Shown here one piece after another: positions 19,150 to 28,019 of a stretch of DNA of 64,000 nt. Below the pieces are notes generated by a model. That model was given only the letters and a program-made list of their open reading frames with translations. It was not told the DNA's origin and ran no database searches. Location: NCBI RefSeq assembly GCF_001266615.1, contig NZ_LGHZ01000038.1:124001-188000 (forward strand). Reading direction: 5' to 3'. A program made the position numbers and the translations under genes. The stretch is from Kluyvera genomosp. 1. GTDB taxonomy: Bacteria > Pseudomonadota > Gammaproteobacteria > Enterobacterales > Enterobacteriaceae. Every line of letters starts with the position of its first letter. Within the stretch, counting starts at the first letter, position 1.

Positions 19150-19572
19150 TTACGGCAGATGCTTAATCAGCACGTCCACGGTCAGGTGGTTGATATATTC
19201 CAGTGAGTGCGACGCCATCACTCCCAGCAGCCGGTTGTGATGCCCGGCGATAATCAGATCGATACCGCGTTTCTTCACGCACTCTTCCACATCCTCAAAG
19301 CGCCGCGTGGTTACCAGCGCCAGCGTTTCAACGGGCAGTGACACCGTCGCGGCCAGCTCACTCAGCAGTGCTTTGGCCTGAATCACCTCCTGCGACACAT
19401 CGTCGTTCATCAGACTGTCAGAAACATAGTTCAGCGCCCGATAGTCGGTGCTGATGTGGGCGATGGTTATCTGCATTGGCGTTTCTTGCGCCATTTTGGC
19501 GGCATGCTGGAGTAGGGGGACGCCGTCAACACTGCTGTTGATCAGCACTAGCGCATGGTGATAGACGGGCAT
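19150..19572 (-). CDS. Universal stress protein (UspA/UspC superfamily)
   Basis: A 140-residue single-domain Usp protein. It begins MPVYHHALVLINSSVDGVPLLQHAA and has the C-terminal IDLIIAGHHN...LEYINHLTVDVLIKHLP in place of the ATP-binding G2xG9xGS/T pattern, so it is probably a UspA/C/D-type member that does not bind ATP strongly. The frame is open further upstream to 19707, but the family N-terminus fits ATG 19572. It is convergent with the LysR gene, with a 21-bp gap. Confidence 0.8.
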   Translation of the reverse strand: MPVYHHALVLINSSVDGVPLLQHAAKMAQETPMQITIAHISTDYRALNYVSDSLMNDDVSQEVIQAKALLSELAATVSLPVETLALVTTRRFEDVEECVKKRGIDLIIAGHHNRLLGVMASHSLEYINHLTVDVLIKHLP

Positions 19573-19675
19573 TAATGACCTCGACGTGTAGCGAAGAACT
19601 CTATGAATTTTGTTCCTGGTACGGAGAGAATGCAAATAGGGGTATAGAGCTTTTTTAACGTATAGGTTGCTCGTC

Positions 19676-19698
19676 AAAAAGGGGGCATAGGGGCCCCC
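19676..19698 (-). terminator. Terminator after the lipoprotein gene
   Basis: On the minus strand the stem GGGGGC/GCCCCC with a 6-nt loop is followed by TTTTT, 15 bp past the lipoprotein stop codon. Confidence 0.8.
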
Positions 19699-19712
19699 TC
19701 GAATCAACCAGA

Positions 19713-20189
19713 CTATTTCTGAGTGACGGTCAGAATTCCGTTATCGCGACCGTGGGTTTTATTCCACGATGCGCTGTCGATACCGTCGGCATTCATGCTC
19801 ACGGAGATGATGTAGCCGGCACCATGAATTTCATAGAAATTGGCATTAATGTGTTTGACCGTTGCCTTCTTACCGTTAACGGTGGCGGTGAAAAAACCGT
19901 TGGACAAGGTGGCTTTGAGGACGTTAGAGGAAAGGGTGGCTTCGCGCATCGGATCGGCGACGTGTGCCGCCTGGGCGTGTTGTTCGGCCGTTGCGTTTGC
20001 GGCGTTAGCATAGGCTGCTGTCATCGCCGCATTATTTATACCCTGTTGCCGGTTTTGCTCAGATAAATAGCACGTGTCTTTAGAAACGCCTTGTGCTTCA
20101 CATGCTGCCATCCGTTGTGCTGGGGAAGAGCAGCCAGCAAGAAATACAGTGCTCATCAGCCCCGCTAATACCATCATTTTTGCTTTCAT
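19713..20189 (-). CDS. Putative lipoprotein of unknown function
   Basis: A 158-residue predicted lipoprotein. The signal MKAKMMVLAGLMSTVFLAGC ends in a clear lipobox (LAGC, Cys20). The mature part has an Ala/Asn-rich helix (about residues 52-75) and a C-terminal beta-rich domain (LKATLSNGFFTATVNGKKATVKHINANFYEIHGAGYIISVSM). No Asp follows the cysteine, so outer-membrane sorting is expected. I do not recognise the family. Two adjacent ATGs exist (20192 and 20189); the second is better spaced from AAGG. It is a single-gene unit with its own terminator. Confidence 0.7.
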   Translation of the reverse strand: MKAKMMVLAGLMSTVFLAGCSSPAQRMAACEAQGVSKDTCYLSEQNRQQGINNAAMTAAYANAANATAEQHAQAAHVADPMREATLSSNVLKATLSNGFFTATVNGKKATVKHINANFYEIHGAGYIISVSMNADGIDSASWNKTHGRDNGILTVTQK

Positions 20190-20966
20190 CATTAACCTTG
20201 CTTTTTACAGAACATATCCACAATTATATTTATTCAAGTTCATCGCTGTTTTACGGAATAATGGAATAAATTCACCCTCCGCCTGTGCATGCTGATAAAC
20301 GCGGTGATACCACTGTCAAACATGCCGCTAGCGACCTATGTGCTTAAAAGCCTATAGGCAATAATGGACTGGAATATTAATCATCTTTTTGCGCGGCAAA
20401 CTTAGCCCGTTTGCTTTTATAACGCGAAGCAACTATCAGGCAAGTTGATTATATAAATATTGATTTAGATCATGCATGAAATCGAAAGCATCGACGTGTA
20501 TTTCAGGAATGAATGAATTTGTTATTTTAGATGTAAAACAATATGTTACGTGGTTTCTTTCGTTGATTCTGTGAAGGGCAGCAGGATCATGGCTGATGCT
20601 GTTGAGAGCGTTGAGTTTTGCTGAAGCCCAATGATTTTATTCGGGTTTATTTTTACTGGCTATTATTTGATCGTTATTTTAGGTGTTATCAGTGCTTTCG
20701 TATGAAAGAAATGATGCGATAGACAGATTTATCTTAATTTATTGTTGTTAAATAAAATTTAAATATTGGTTTGGTAGTTTGATAGGTACTGCATCAATAT
20801 TAAAAGCACTTAGCCTAAAATAATAACGGCAGAGAAAATGAATGGTAAGACAGGCGTTGTGATGAAGATTGCAGTCTGGCGAAAACCTACCGTTCACTTT
20901 TTGCGTTCTTCCTGCATACTGATTATCACTTACACGCTGAATACCGTTTGTCACTGAGAATCGACC
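20190..20966. other. AT-rich gene-poor intergenic region (about 780 bp)
   Basis: No convincing coding sequence, RNA gene or repeat is visible. The stretch is clearly more AT-rich than its neighbours, especially about 20430-20820. A minus-strand frame at 20748-21029 lacks coding character. It probably holds the promoters of the flanking lipoprotein and AraC-type genes and could be a target for H-NS-type silencing. Confidence 0.5.
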
Positions 20967-21854
20967 ATGCATCAGGATCACCGCAGGCCTATCTTTAAGG
21001 CGATGGACTACATCAGTCAGCATCTCCATCTGAACCCCACCCTCGAAGACATTGCGAACTCCGTCGCGCTTTCAAGCTTTCATTTTCATCGATTATTCCG
21101 CGCTCAGGTGGGGGAAACCGTGGCGGCTTTTACCCGTCGCCTGCGAATGGAACGGGCGGCGGCATGGTTGCTGACCTTTCCGCAAGAGGAGATCACTGGG
21201 CTGGCGCTGCGTATCGGTTTTTCCAGCTCGCAGAATTTTGCCAAAGCGTTTCGTGCCCACTTCGCCGTTTCACCGGGAGAATTTCGTCGCCGTCACATTC
21301 CGGCAACAAAGAGCAAGCCAGGAAACGTCACGCTGGAAAAAAGCCCCTATTCTCATTTCGCTGACCCCAGTATTGGCCTGCTGGCGGCGCAAATAATCCA
21401 GGCTTCGTCGCGTCGGGTCGCTTACATGCGAAGATTTGGCCCCTATGGCAAAGAGACCTGCCAGCAAACGCATCAGGACCTATTGGCATCGTTGCCCGTG
21501 CGGACGCCGTCGCAGCCAGCAGGGACCATTTGTGTTTATTGGGATGCGCCGGAAATCACCTCGGCAGCACGCTGCCGAACGGATGTGGCAGTGGAAATCG
21601 GCAGTACGGAAAAAACGGGTAGAGGTATCGCGGTACAGACGCTGGCCGGTGGAACTTACGGCGTATGTAAATTCGCGGTATTTGAAGCGCAGCTGGAGGC
21701 TGCCTGGGCGTGGGCGTTTGCATGGGTCGCCGCTCGTGGGTTTATTAAAAGCGATAAACCTTGCTATGAATATTATTATAACGAAACGGATGTTTCACAG
21801 AATTATTATGTTTTTGATATCTGTATTCCTCTACAGACAACACCGGAAGAATAA
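20967..21854 (+). CDS. AraC-family regulator with GyrI-like effector domain
   Basis: A 295-residue protein. The N-terminal AraC DNA-binding domain (about 10-110) carries two helix-turn-helix motifs, LEDIANSVALSSFHFHRLFRAQVGETVAAF and ITGLALRIGFSSSQNFAKAFRAHFAVSPGEFRR. The C-terminal part (about 135-290) has the GyrI-like/SHS2 pattern (VAYMRRFGPYGK, LAGGTYGVCKF, EYYYNE...DICIPL), as in Rob/SbmC-type ligand-binding proteins. It probably senses a small amphipathic molecule. It is directly upstream of, and co-directional with, the exported amidohydrolase gene 51 bp away. Confidence 0.83.
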   Translation: MHQDHRRPIFKAMDYISQHLHLNPTLEDIANSVALSSFHFHRLFRAQVGETVAAFTRRLRMERAAAWLLTFPQEEITGLALRIGFSSSQNFAKAFRAHFAVSPGEFRRRHIPATKSKPGNVTLEKSPYSHFADPSIGLLAAQIIQASSRRVAYMRRFGPYGKETCQQTHQDLLASLPVRTPSQPAGTICVYWDAPEITSAARCRTDVAVEIGSTEKTGRGIAVQTLAGGTYGVCKFAVFEAQLEAAWAWAFAWVAARGFIKSDKPCYEYYYNETDVSQNYYVFDICIPLQTTPEE

Positions 21855-21905
21855 CGCTTATACAAAATAAGAAATGAGTTTACTCACAATGTAACGGGGT
21901 TAATA

Positions 21906-23657
21906 ATGAAGTTATCCAGGCTATTTCTGGTGTGCGCACTGGCCGCCACCTCTTTGTCTGCTATGGCACAACAGAAATCGACAACACTTATTTACGGCGG
22001 CGATATTTACAGTGCTGATCCAAAAAATCCCCATCCGCAAGCAATTGCGATTCAGGGGAGTAAGATCATTGCAGTTGGTGACTATCAGGATGTCCTGAAG
22101 CAGGTAGGGCAGGATACAGTGCACCTGGATCTCAAGGGGAAATATTTACTACCGGGGTTTATCGATAGTCATGTTCACGTCGCCTATGCCGGTTTTCAGA
22201 CCGTCACCCTGGCATTTCCGGATGATATGAAAGATGCAGCGACTATTCGGAAATTTGTGGCTGAGAATAAAAATAACCCTCAGCGAGATCTTAATGGCGT
22301 GCAGTTTTACAGCAATCTTAATTTAGATTACTGGAATAATATTCCGTTGTTATCTTCTGTATTTAATGCGCCGGAATATCAGGATATTCCGGTCGTCTTA
22401 GCCGGTTCTGATGCCCATACCGGTTGGGCAAATCAGGCGATGCTGCGTAAAGCTAATTTAACGGATGAAATGCTGGGTACAGCCGAATCGGGTATTAAAG
22501 CGGGAACTGGATTAACAGCCGACGGGAAAATTAACGGATTTGTCGCAGAAGGCGCATGGGATTATGTGCTCAGCGCAATTCCGCCGGTGGACGATGGAAA
22601 AATTGCCCAGGGTATCCTCGCTGGAACGAAAGAGATGAATAGCTTCGGCATCACCGCATGGATGGACCCGATTAGCAACGTGCGTCCGCTGGCTCCCGTG
22701 TTTAATGCGTACCCTGGCCGCAACGACGAAGGATTGCTACCGGCGTACACCGCACTGGCGCAGGCCGGAAAGCTCAATGCCCACGTAACCGGTTTAGCGC
22801 TGGTGAATATTCACTCTACGCCAGCGGCTATTGCTGATGTGGTGGCGCTGAGGGACAAATTCTCCCACACGCCGGATGTTCGGCTGGGCGGGATCAAAAT
22901 TTTCCAGGATGGGGTGATCGAGTATCCGGCTCAAACGGCGAAGCTCAGCGAGGCGTATCTCAATCGGCCGGGTTATAGCGGCGATAACACGCTGGATAAA
23001 AAGCAGTACTGCCAGCTGATTGCCAAAGCGGATGCGGCGCATCTGATTGCCCATTTCCACGCCATCGGCGACCGCGCGGTGTCGGAAGCGCTGGACGGTA
23101 TTGCCTGCGCCCGCCAGCAAAATGGTGATAGCGGGGTGATGCACAGCATTACTCACCTGGAAGTGGTCAGCTCGCAAAGCCTGCCGCGTTTTGCACAGTT
23201 GAATGTTGCGGCATCAATGCAACTGCTGTGGGCCGGGAAGGACGTCGCATCCACGACGTTAATTGAGGGTAAAGTGCCAGCACCGCTGCTGAAGAATCTC
23301 TACCCGGCGGGTGATTTATATCGCCACCATGCGCTGATTGCCGGTGCCAGCGACTGGCCAGTGTCCAGCCCTAATCCGCTGCTGGCTATTTACACGGCGG
23401 TCACGCGAATGGGGGAGATGGGAGAACTGCCACCCGCCAGTGAGAAAATGCATCGTGAAGCGATGCTGCAGGCTTATACCCTGAATGCGGCCAAAGTGAT
23501 TGGGCGAGATAAAGAGATTGGTTCAATTGAACCCGGTAAAAGCGCCGACTTTGTACTGTTTGACAGAAACCTGGAAAAGGTCAGTATTGAAAAACTGCGG
23601 GACGCCAAAGTGGTATGGACCATGTTTGAAGGTAAAGCGGTATATCAAACGCAATAA
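21906..23657 (+). CDS. Exported amidohydrolase family 3 (YtcJ-like) enzyme
   Basis: A 583-residue protein. The signal peptide MKLSRLFLVCALAATSLSAMA is followed by an Amidohydro_3 metal-dependent hydrolase domain. Metal-binding motifs are GFIDSHVHVAYAG, the FHAIGDRAVSEALD histidine motif and GASDWPVSSPNPL, with the terminal composite-domain element GSIEPGKSADFVLFDRN. The substrate is unknown; relatives act on N-substituted amides or formamides. Periplasmic location is inferred from the signal. The first 600 bp look more AT-rich than surrounding genes. It is possibly regulated by the upstream AraC/GyrI protein. Confidence 0.82.
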   Translation: MKLSRLFLVCALAATSLSAMAQQKSTTLIYGGDIYSADPKNPHPQAIAIQGSKIIAVGDYQDVLKQVGQDTVHLDLKGKYLLPGFIDSHVHVAYAGFQTVTLAFPDDMKDAATIRKFVAENKNNPQRDLNGVQFYSNLNLDYWNNIPLLSSVFNAPEYQDIPVVLAGSDAHTGWANQAMLRKANLTDEMLGTAESGIKAGTGLTADGKINGFVAEGAWDYVLSAIPPVDDGKIAQGILAGTKEMNSFGITAWMDPISNVRPLAPVFNAYPGRNDEGLLPAYTALAQAGKLNAHVTGLALVNIHSTPAAIADVVALRDKFSHTPDVRLGGIKIFQDGVIEYPAQTAKLSEAYLNRPGYSGDNTLDKKQYCQLIAKADAAHLIAHFHAIGDRAVSEALDGIACARQQNGDSGVMHSITHLEVVSSQSLPRFAQLNVAASMQLLWAGKDVASTTLIEGKVPAPLLKNLYPAGDLYRHHALIAGASDWPVSSPNPLLAIYTAVTRMGEMGELPPASEKMHREAMLQAYTLNAAKVIGRDKEIGSIEPGKSADFVLFDRNLEKVSIEKLRDAKVVWTMFEGKAVYQTQ

Positions 23658-23677
23658 AGTGAATAATTAACCACTGC

Positions 23678-23711
23678 AATAATTAGGCCTTCGTCAGGAG
23701 GCCTGATTATT
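23678..23711. terminator. Terminator after the amidohydrolase gene
   Basis: A 13-bp stem (AATAATTAGGCCT/AGGCCTGATTATT, one wobble pair) with loop TCGTCAGG and flanking A/T-rich ends, 20 bp after the stop codon. Confidence 0.65.
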
Positions 23712-24031
23712 TAGGCTGGCTTATCCCAGAATTTCAAACGTCTCTCTTTTCGCAATCAGTTCTGCTATCACGTTCAAAAAGGGACGATGATTCTTGCTGT
23801 GGAATCATCTCCACATATTTCCTGATGACATTATGTCGATAGGGTCTTAGCGCTATGGATATGGTTTCATTTAGCGTCCCTCTCGCTGCGCTTTTTCATT
23901 GTATAGTGACCAGTAACTGTACTATCTTTAATCGCTGGTGCAGAACATAGCGATGCCGCGCTAGTGGTCGGTGGATATTTTCTCGGAAATGTCGTCGAAC
24001 TCATTCTTATATTCAGGCCTTAAAATTCTCT
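23712..24031. other. Intergenic region upstream of the diguanylate cyclase gene
   Basis: No gene is visible. An 8-bp perfect hairpin (GATGATTC/GAATCATC, 23786-23809) and T-rich segments are present; the promoter of the downstream GGDEF gene must lie here, but I cannot place it. Confidence 0.4.
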
Positions 24032-25369
24032 ATGGAATCGAATTCTCACGCGCCGTTGAGCAGTTTTATCGATCTCATGTTGGATGCTGTCTTCGCAGTT
24101 GATGCTCATGCCAATATCGTTTTTGCCAGTGCGTCATGCGAGCGTATTTTCGGCTACACGCCGAAAGAGATGATCGGCAAAAACATGTTTGATTTGATGC
24201 TGCCTGAAGATCGGGAAATAACTCGAAATTCGGTGGTGCAAGTCATGTCAGGTAATCCGCAGTTCCACTTCGAAAATCGCTATGTCCACAAGCAGGGACA
24301 CATCGTCAATATTATGTGGTCTGCACGTTGGTCAGAGGCCGACCAATTGCGTATTGGCGTTGCTCGCGATGTTACCGAACGTAAACGATCAGAATCGTTG
24401 CAGTCCGCGCTATATTCCATCTCCGAAGCGGCGCATACGGCTGAGGATTTACTTAAGCTGTTCCAGCGTATTCATGAAATCGTCGGCACGCTACTTCCGG
24501 CCGATAACTTCTCGGTGACGCTCTACGATGATGAAACCGCTCAGATGCGTTTTGCCTATCATGTGGATGAATTTCTGGAGACACCGGCGCCATTTACGCT
24601 CATCCCTGGGACCTTTTATTTTGAGGTGATTCATACTGGCCAGCCGCTGCTGCTCACACCTGAAACGATGACCGAGCGCCTGAAAGCGCTGCATATCTCT
24701 TTTGGTATTAATCCATTTTGCTGGCTGGGCGTTCCGCTAAAAACGCACAAAGGTACGATTGGCGTACTGATGGTAAAAAGCTACCCCGGCGGCGTGTGCT
24801 ACAACGAACAGGATCAGGAATTACTGCAGTTTGTGTCGACCCAGATTGCCACGGTTATTGAGCGTCAGCAGATGCAGGCCCGCTTGCAGCATCTGGCACA
24901 GTACGACCAGCTTACCGATCTCCCCAACCGCAGCCTGCTGTACGATCGCCTGAAAATAGCGCTTTCCACCGCCCGTCGCCAGCAGGGGAAATTATCGCTG
25001 CTGTTTATCGATCTCGATAAATTTAAACAGGTGAATGATGCACTGGGCCACCGCGTTGGCGATCAGTTGCTTCAGCAGGCCGCCCTGCGCCTGAAGGCGT
25101 GCGTGCAGGAATCCGATACCGTGGCGCGTATTGGTGGCGATGAGTTTGTGATTCTGGTTCAGGGGACATTTTTACCTGAAGACGCGGGGCGGGTTGCAGG
25201 GAAGATAGAAGCCGCATTCAACGCGGCGTTCACACTCGCAGGCCACCGTTTGATCATTACGCCCAGCATCGGTATCGCACGCTACCCAGAGCACGGAAAC
25301 GACGAGCATCAGCTCCTCGAATATGCTGATAACGCCATGTATTTCGTCAAAAACAGCAAACGCTATTGA
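24032..25369 (+). CDS. PAS-GAF-GGDEF diguanylate cyclase
   Basis: A 445-residue soluble protein. A PAS domain (about 11-118, ending RIGVARDVTERKRSE), a GAF domain (about 125-280) and a GGDEF domain (about 285-445) are present. The active-site loop is intact (ARIGGDEFVIL, GGDEF at 368-372), and LFIDLDKFKQVND carries the metal aspartate, so synthesis of c-di-GMP from GTP is expected. The inhibitory RxxD site five residues upstream reads QESD (359-362), lacking the arginine. No membrane segment is seen. It is a single gene with no partner, and the ligand of the PAS/GAF part is unknown. Confidence 0.87.
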   Translation: MESNSHAPLSSFIDLMLDAVFAVDAHANIVFASASCERIFGYTPKEMIGKNMFDLMLPEDREITRNSVVQVMSGNPQFHFENRYVHKQGHIVNIMWSARWSEADQLRIGVARDVTERKRSESLQSALYSISEAAHTAEDLLKLFQRIHEIVGTLLPADNFSVTLYDDETAQMRFAYHVDEFLETPAPFTLIPGTFYFEVIHTGQPLLLTPETMTERLKALHISFGINPFCWLGVPLKTHKGTIGVLMVKSYPGGVCYNEQDQELLQFVSTQIATVIERQQMQARLQHLAQYDQLTDLPNRSLLYDRLKIALSTARRQQGKLSLLFIDLDKFKQVNDALGHRVGDQLLQQAALRLKACVQESDTVARIGGDEFVILVQGTFLPEDAGRVAGKIEAAFNAAFTLAGHRLIITPSIGIARYPEHGNDEHQLLEYADNAMYFVKNSKRY

Positions 25370-25444
25370 GAGGGATGCAGGCGGTTTAACCGCCGCTTGG
25401 CATCGCACATCGGCACGCTTTAGGGCTTGTTTGCCGCGCCTCCT

Positions 25445-25457
25445 GCTGGCATTATCC
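25445..25457 (-). repeat. Inverted copy of the TPP-aptamer core
   Basis: GCTGGCATTATCC is the exact reverse complement of GGATAATGCCAGC at 25563-25575, the conserved core of the thiM TPP aptamer. Weak similarity continues on both flanks. It is followed by a 10-bp perfect stem-loop (TGCGATTAGC/GCTAATCGCA, 25462-25486). Confidence 0.6.
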
Positions 25458-25508
25458 TGAATGCGATTAGCCGAACGCTAATCGCAACGAATTGATTTTG
25501 ATTTGAAT

Positions 25509-25588
25509 GACTCGGGGTGCCCCATCGATGATGGGCTGAGAAATACCCGTACCACCTGATCTGGATAATGCCAGCGTAGGGAAGTCAG
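25509..25588 (+). ncRNA. TPP riboswitch (THI element) of thiMD
   Basis: The aptamer is recognisable from ACTCGGGGTGCCC, GGGCTGAGAAATACCC, ACCACCTGATCTGGATAATG and CCAGCGTAGGGAAGTC, the hallmarks of the thi box. It lies about 45 nt before the thiM start; the following ACCACCTGGT and GGCAGGAG segments form the expected expression platform around the Shine-Dalgarno sequence. Thiamine pyrophosphate binding should block thiM translation. Confidence 0.96.
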
Positions 25589-25633
25589 AGACCACCTGGT
25601 CGTTGCTTCTTCGCGTTATGGCAGGAGCAAACC

Positions 25634-26419
25634 ATGCAAGCCGACCTGCTAAGTCCCGCGCAACGCGCCCGCGTTGCCCATCTGCTTCATCAGCACGCCC
25701 CCCTCGTACACTGTATGACAAACGATGTTGTACAAACCTTTACCGCCAACGTGTTATTAGCCCTTGGCGCATCACCAGCGATGGTGATTGATGCTGGCGA
25801 AGCGACGCAGTTTTCCGCGATAGCCAGTTCGCTGCTGGTCAACGTTGGAACGCTCACGCAGCCACGCGCGCAAGCCATGCGTGCGGCGGTCGAAAGCGCC
25901 AATCGTAGCGGAACGCCGTGGGCGCTGGATCCGGTTGCGGTAGGGGCGTTGAGCCTGCGCAGCGATTTTTGTCGCGATCTGCTGCTTCTGCATCCGACGG
26001 CCATTCGCGGCAACGCTTCAGAAATTATGGCGTTGGCTGGGGAGAGCGCGGGCGGACGTGGCGTTGATACCACCGATACCGCTGCCGCAGCACTGCCGGC
26101 AGCGCAATTACTGGCGAGAGAGAGCGGGGCGATTGTGGCGGTGACCGGCGAAGTGGATTACATCACTGACGGCCAGCGTACGTTGATGGCACAGGGCGGC
26201 GATCCGCTGATGACGCGTGTGGTCGGTACCGGCTGCGCGCTATCGGCGGTAGTGGCGGCCAGCTGCGCGCTGCCGGGCGATCGGCTGGAGAACGTTGCCG
26301 GTGCCTGTGCACTGATGAAATACGCCGGTCAGCAGGCGGCGAATGGCCGTGGGCCAGGAAGCTTTGTTCCGGCGTTTCTTGACGCGCTGTATGCGATGAA
26401 CGAGGAGGAAAACGCATGA
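25634..26419 (+). CDS. thiM: Hydroxyethylthiazole kinase ThiM
   Basis: A 261-residue ribokinase-like salvage enzyme (E. coli 262 aa) that phosphorylates 4-methyl-5-(2-hydroxyethyl)thiazole. Diagnostic segments are [50 protein letters not shown] and the anion hole/catalytic [16 protein letters not shown]. It is controlled by the TPP riboswitch. The stop overlaps the thiD start (ATGA). Confidence 0.96.
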   Translation: MQADLLSPAQRARVAHLLHQHAPLVHCMTNDVVQTFTANVLLALGASPAMVIDAGEATQFSAIASSLLVNVGTLTQPRAQAMRAAVESANRSGTPWALDPVAVGALSLRSDFCRDLLLLHPTAIRGNASEIMALAGESAGGRGVDTTDTAAAALPAAQLLARESGAIVAVTGEVDYITDGQRTLMAQGGDPLMTRVVGTGCALSAVVAASCALPGDRLENVAGACALMKYAGQQAANGRGPGSFVPAFLDALYAMNEEENA

Positions 26420-27216
26420 AACGGATTAATGCACTGACCATTGCCGGGACCGATCCAAGCGGCGGCGCGGGTATTCAGGCGGATCTCAAAACCTTCTCCG
26501 CGCTGGGTGCCTATGGCTGTACGGTGGTGACTGCGTTGGTGGCGCAAAACACGCGCGGCGTACAGTCGGTTTACCGTATTGAACCCGATTTTGTCGCCGC
26601 CCAGCTCGACTCGGTGTTTAGCGATGTGCGTATCGACACGACTAAAATTGGTATGCTGGCGGAGACCGATATTGTGGAGGCAGTGGCCGAGCGCCTTGCG
26701 CGTTATCGCATTCAAAACGTGGTGCTGGATACGGTGATGCTGGCGAAAAGCGGCGATCCGCTGCTCTCGCATTCTGCGGTAGAGACCCTGCGCCAGCGCC
26801 TGTTGCCACAAGTATCGCTGATTACACCAAACCTGCCGGAGGCGGCAGCGCTGCTGGACGCGCCGCATGCGCGCAACGAACGCGAAATGCTTGAGCAGGG
26901 GCGTGCGCTGCGGGCGATGGGCTGTGAAGCGGTGCTGATGAAAGGCGGCCATCTCGACGACGCGCAAAGCCCGGATTGGCTGTTTACCGCCGAGGGGGAA
27001 ATGCGCTTTACCGCACCGCGCGTGGCAACGAAAAACACCCACGGTACCGGCTGTACCTTGTCGGCGGCGCTGGCGGCATTACGCCCACGTCACAACAGCT
27101 GGCAGGAGACGGTGCCGGTGGCTAAAGCCTGGCTGTCGCAGGCGCTGGCGCAGGCGGATTCGCTGGAGGTGGGCGAAGGAATTGGTCCGGTACACCACTT
27201 TCACGAGTGGTGGTAG
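26416..27216 (+). CDS. thiD: Hydroxymethylpyrimidine/phosphomethylpyrimidine kinase ThiD
   Basis: A 266-residue enzyme, the same length as E. coli ThiD, catalysing two successive phosphorylations of HMP to HMP-PP for thiamine synthesis. Motifs are [52 protein letters not shown] and the catalytic [14 protein letters not shown]. It is translationally coupled to thiM and shares its riboswitch. Confidence 0.96.
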   Translation: MKRINALTIAGTDPSGGAGIQADLKTFSALGAYGCTVVTALVAQNTRGVQSVYRIEPDFVAAQLDSVFSDVRIDTTKIGMLAETDIVEAVAERLARYRIQNVVLDTVMLAKSGDPLLSHSAVETLRQRLLPQVSLITPNLPEAAALLDAPHARNEREMLEQGRALRAMGCEAVLMKGGHLDDAQSPDWLFTAEGEMRFTAPRVATKNTHGTGCTLSAALAALRPRHNSWQETVPVAKAWLSQALAQADSLEVGEGIGPVHHFHEWW

Positions 27217-27272
27217 TTTTCGCGCCGTTCGCCACCTATACTGGCACAGGACTTTTTGCCAGGAAATGATAA

Positions 27273-28019
27273 ATGGAACAAGCGCATACCCGGCTAATCG
27301 CGCAGCTCAATGAGCGCATTGCCGCGGCGGATAACACGCCGCTGTACCTGAAGTTTGCCGAAACGGTGAAAAACGCGGTGCGCAGCGGCTGGCTTGAGCA
27401 TGGCAATATCCTGCCCGGCGAGCGCGACCTGAGCCAGCTCACTGGCGTGTCGCGCATCACCGTGCGCAAAGCGATGCAGACGCTGGAGGATGACGGCGTG
27501 GTGACGCGCGCCCGCGGCTACGGCACGCAAATCAATAATATCTTCGAATATTCATTGAAAGAGGCGCGCGGTTTTTCCCAACAGGTGGTGCTGCGCGGCA
27601 AAAAGCCGAATACCTTATGGGTGAACAAACGGATCGTTGCCTGTCCGGATGACGTGGCGACACAGCTGGCCATCGAGCCGCGCAGTGACGTCTTTTTACT
27701 CAAGCGTATTCGCTATGTCGATGAGGAAGCGGTTTCCATTGAAGAGTCATGGGTGCCTGCCCATCTTATTGATGATGCGGATGCGATTGGCGTTTCTCTT
27801 TACGACTATTTCCGCAGCCGCCATATCTTCCCGCAGCGTACGCGCTCACGCGTCAGCGCCCGTATGCCGGATGCCGAATTTCAGTCGCACATTAAGATGG
27901 ATGAGAAAATCCCGGTGTTGGTGATTAAACAGGTGGCGCTTGATCAACAGCAGCGGCCGATTGAGTACAGCATCAGCCACTGCCGCAGCGATTTATATGT
28001 CTTTGTGTGTGAGGAGTAA
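27273..28019 (+). CDS. yegW: GntR/UTRA regulator YegW
   Basis: A 248-residue regulator nearly identical in pattern to E. coli YegW. The GntR winged helix (PLYLKFAETVKNAVRSG...LPGERDLSQLTGVSRITVRKAMQTLEDDGVVTRARGYGT) spans residues 22-90, and a UTRA effector domain (about 105-245) contains DVFLLKRIRYVDEEAVSIEESWVPAHLI. It is likely the regulator of yegTUV. Its 3' end overlaps convergent yegV by 27 bp. Confidence 0.92.
   Translation: MEQAHTRLIAQLNERIAAADNTPLYLKFAETVKNAVRSGWLEHGNILPGERDLSQLTGVSRITVRKAMQTLEDDGVVTRARGYGTQINNIFEYSLKEARGFSQQVVLRGKKPNTLWVNKRIVACPDDVATQLAIEPRSDVFLLKRIRYVDEEAVSIEESWVPAHLIDDADAIGVSLYDYFRSRHIFPQRTRSRVSARMPDAEFQSHIKMDEKIPVLVIKQVALDQQQRPIEYSISHCRSDLYVFVCEE

Noticed and set aside
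20748..21029. 93-codon minus-strand frame in the AT-rich region
   Set aside because: It overlaps the start of the AraC-type gene and lacks a ribosome binding site or recognisable features.
23786..23809. 8-bp hairpin as a possible sRNA
   Set aside because: No promoter, seed or terminator could be recognised around it.
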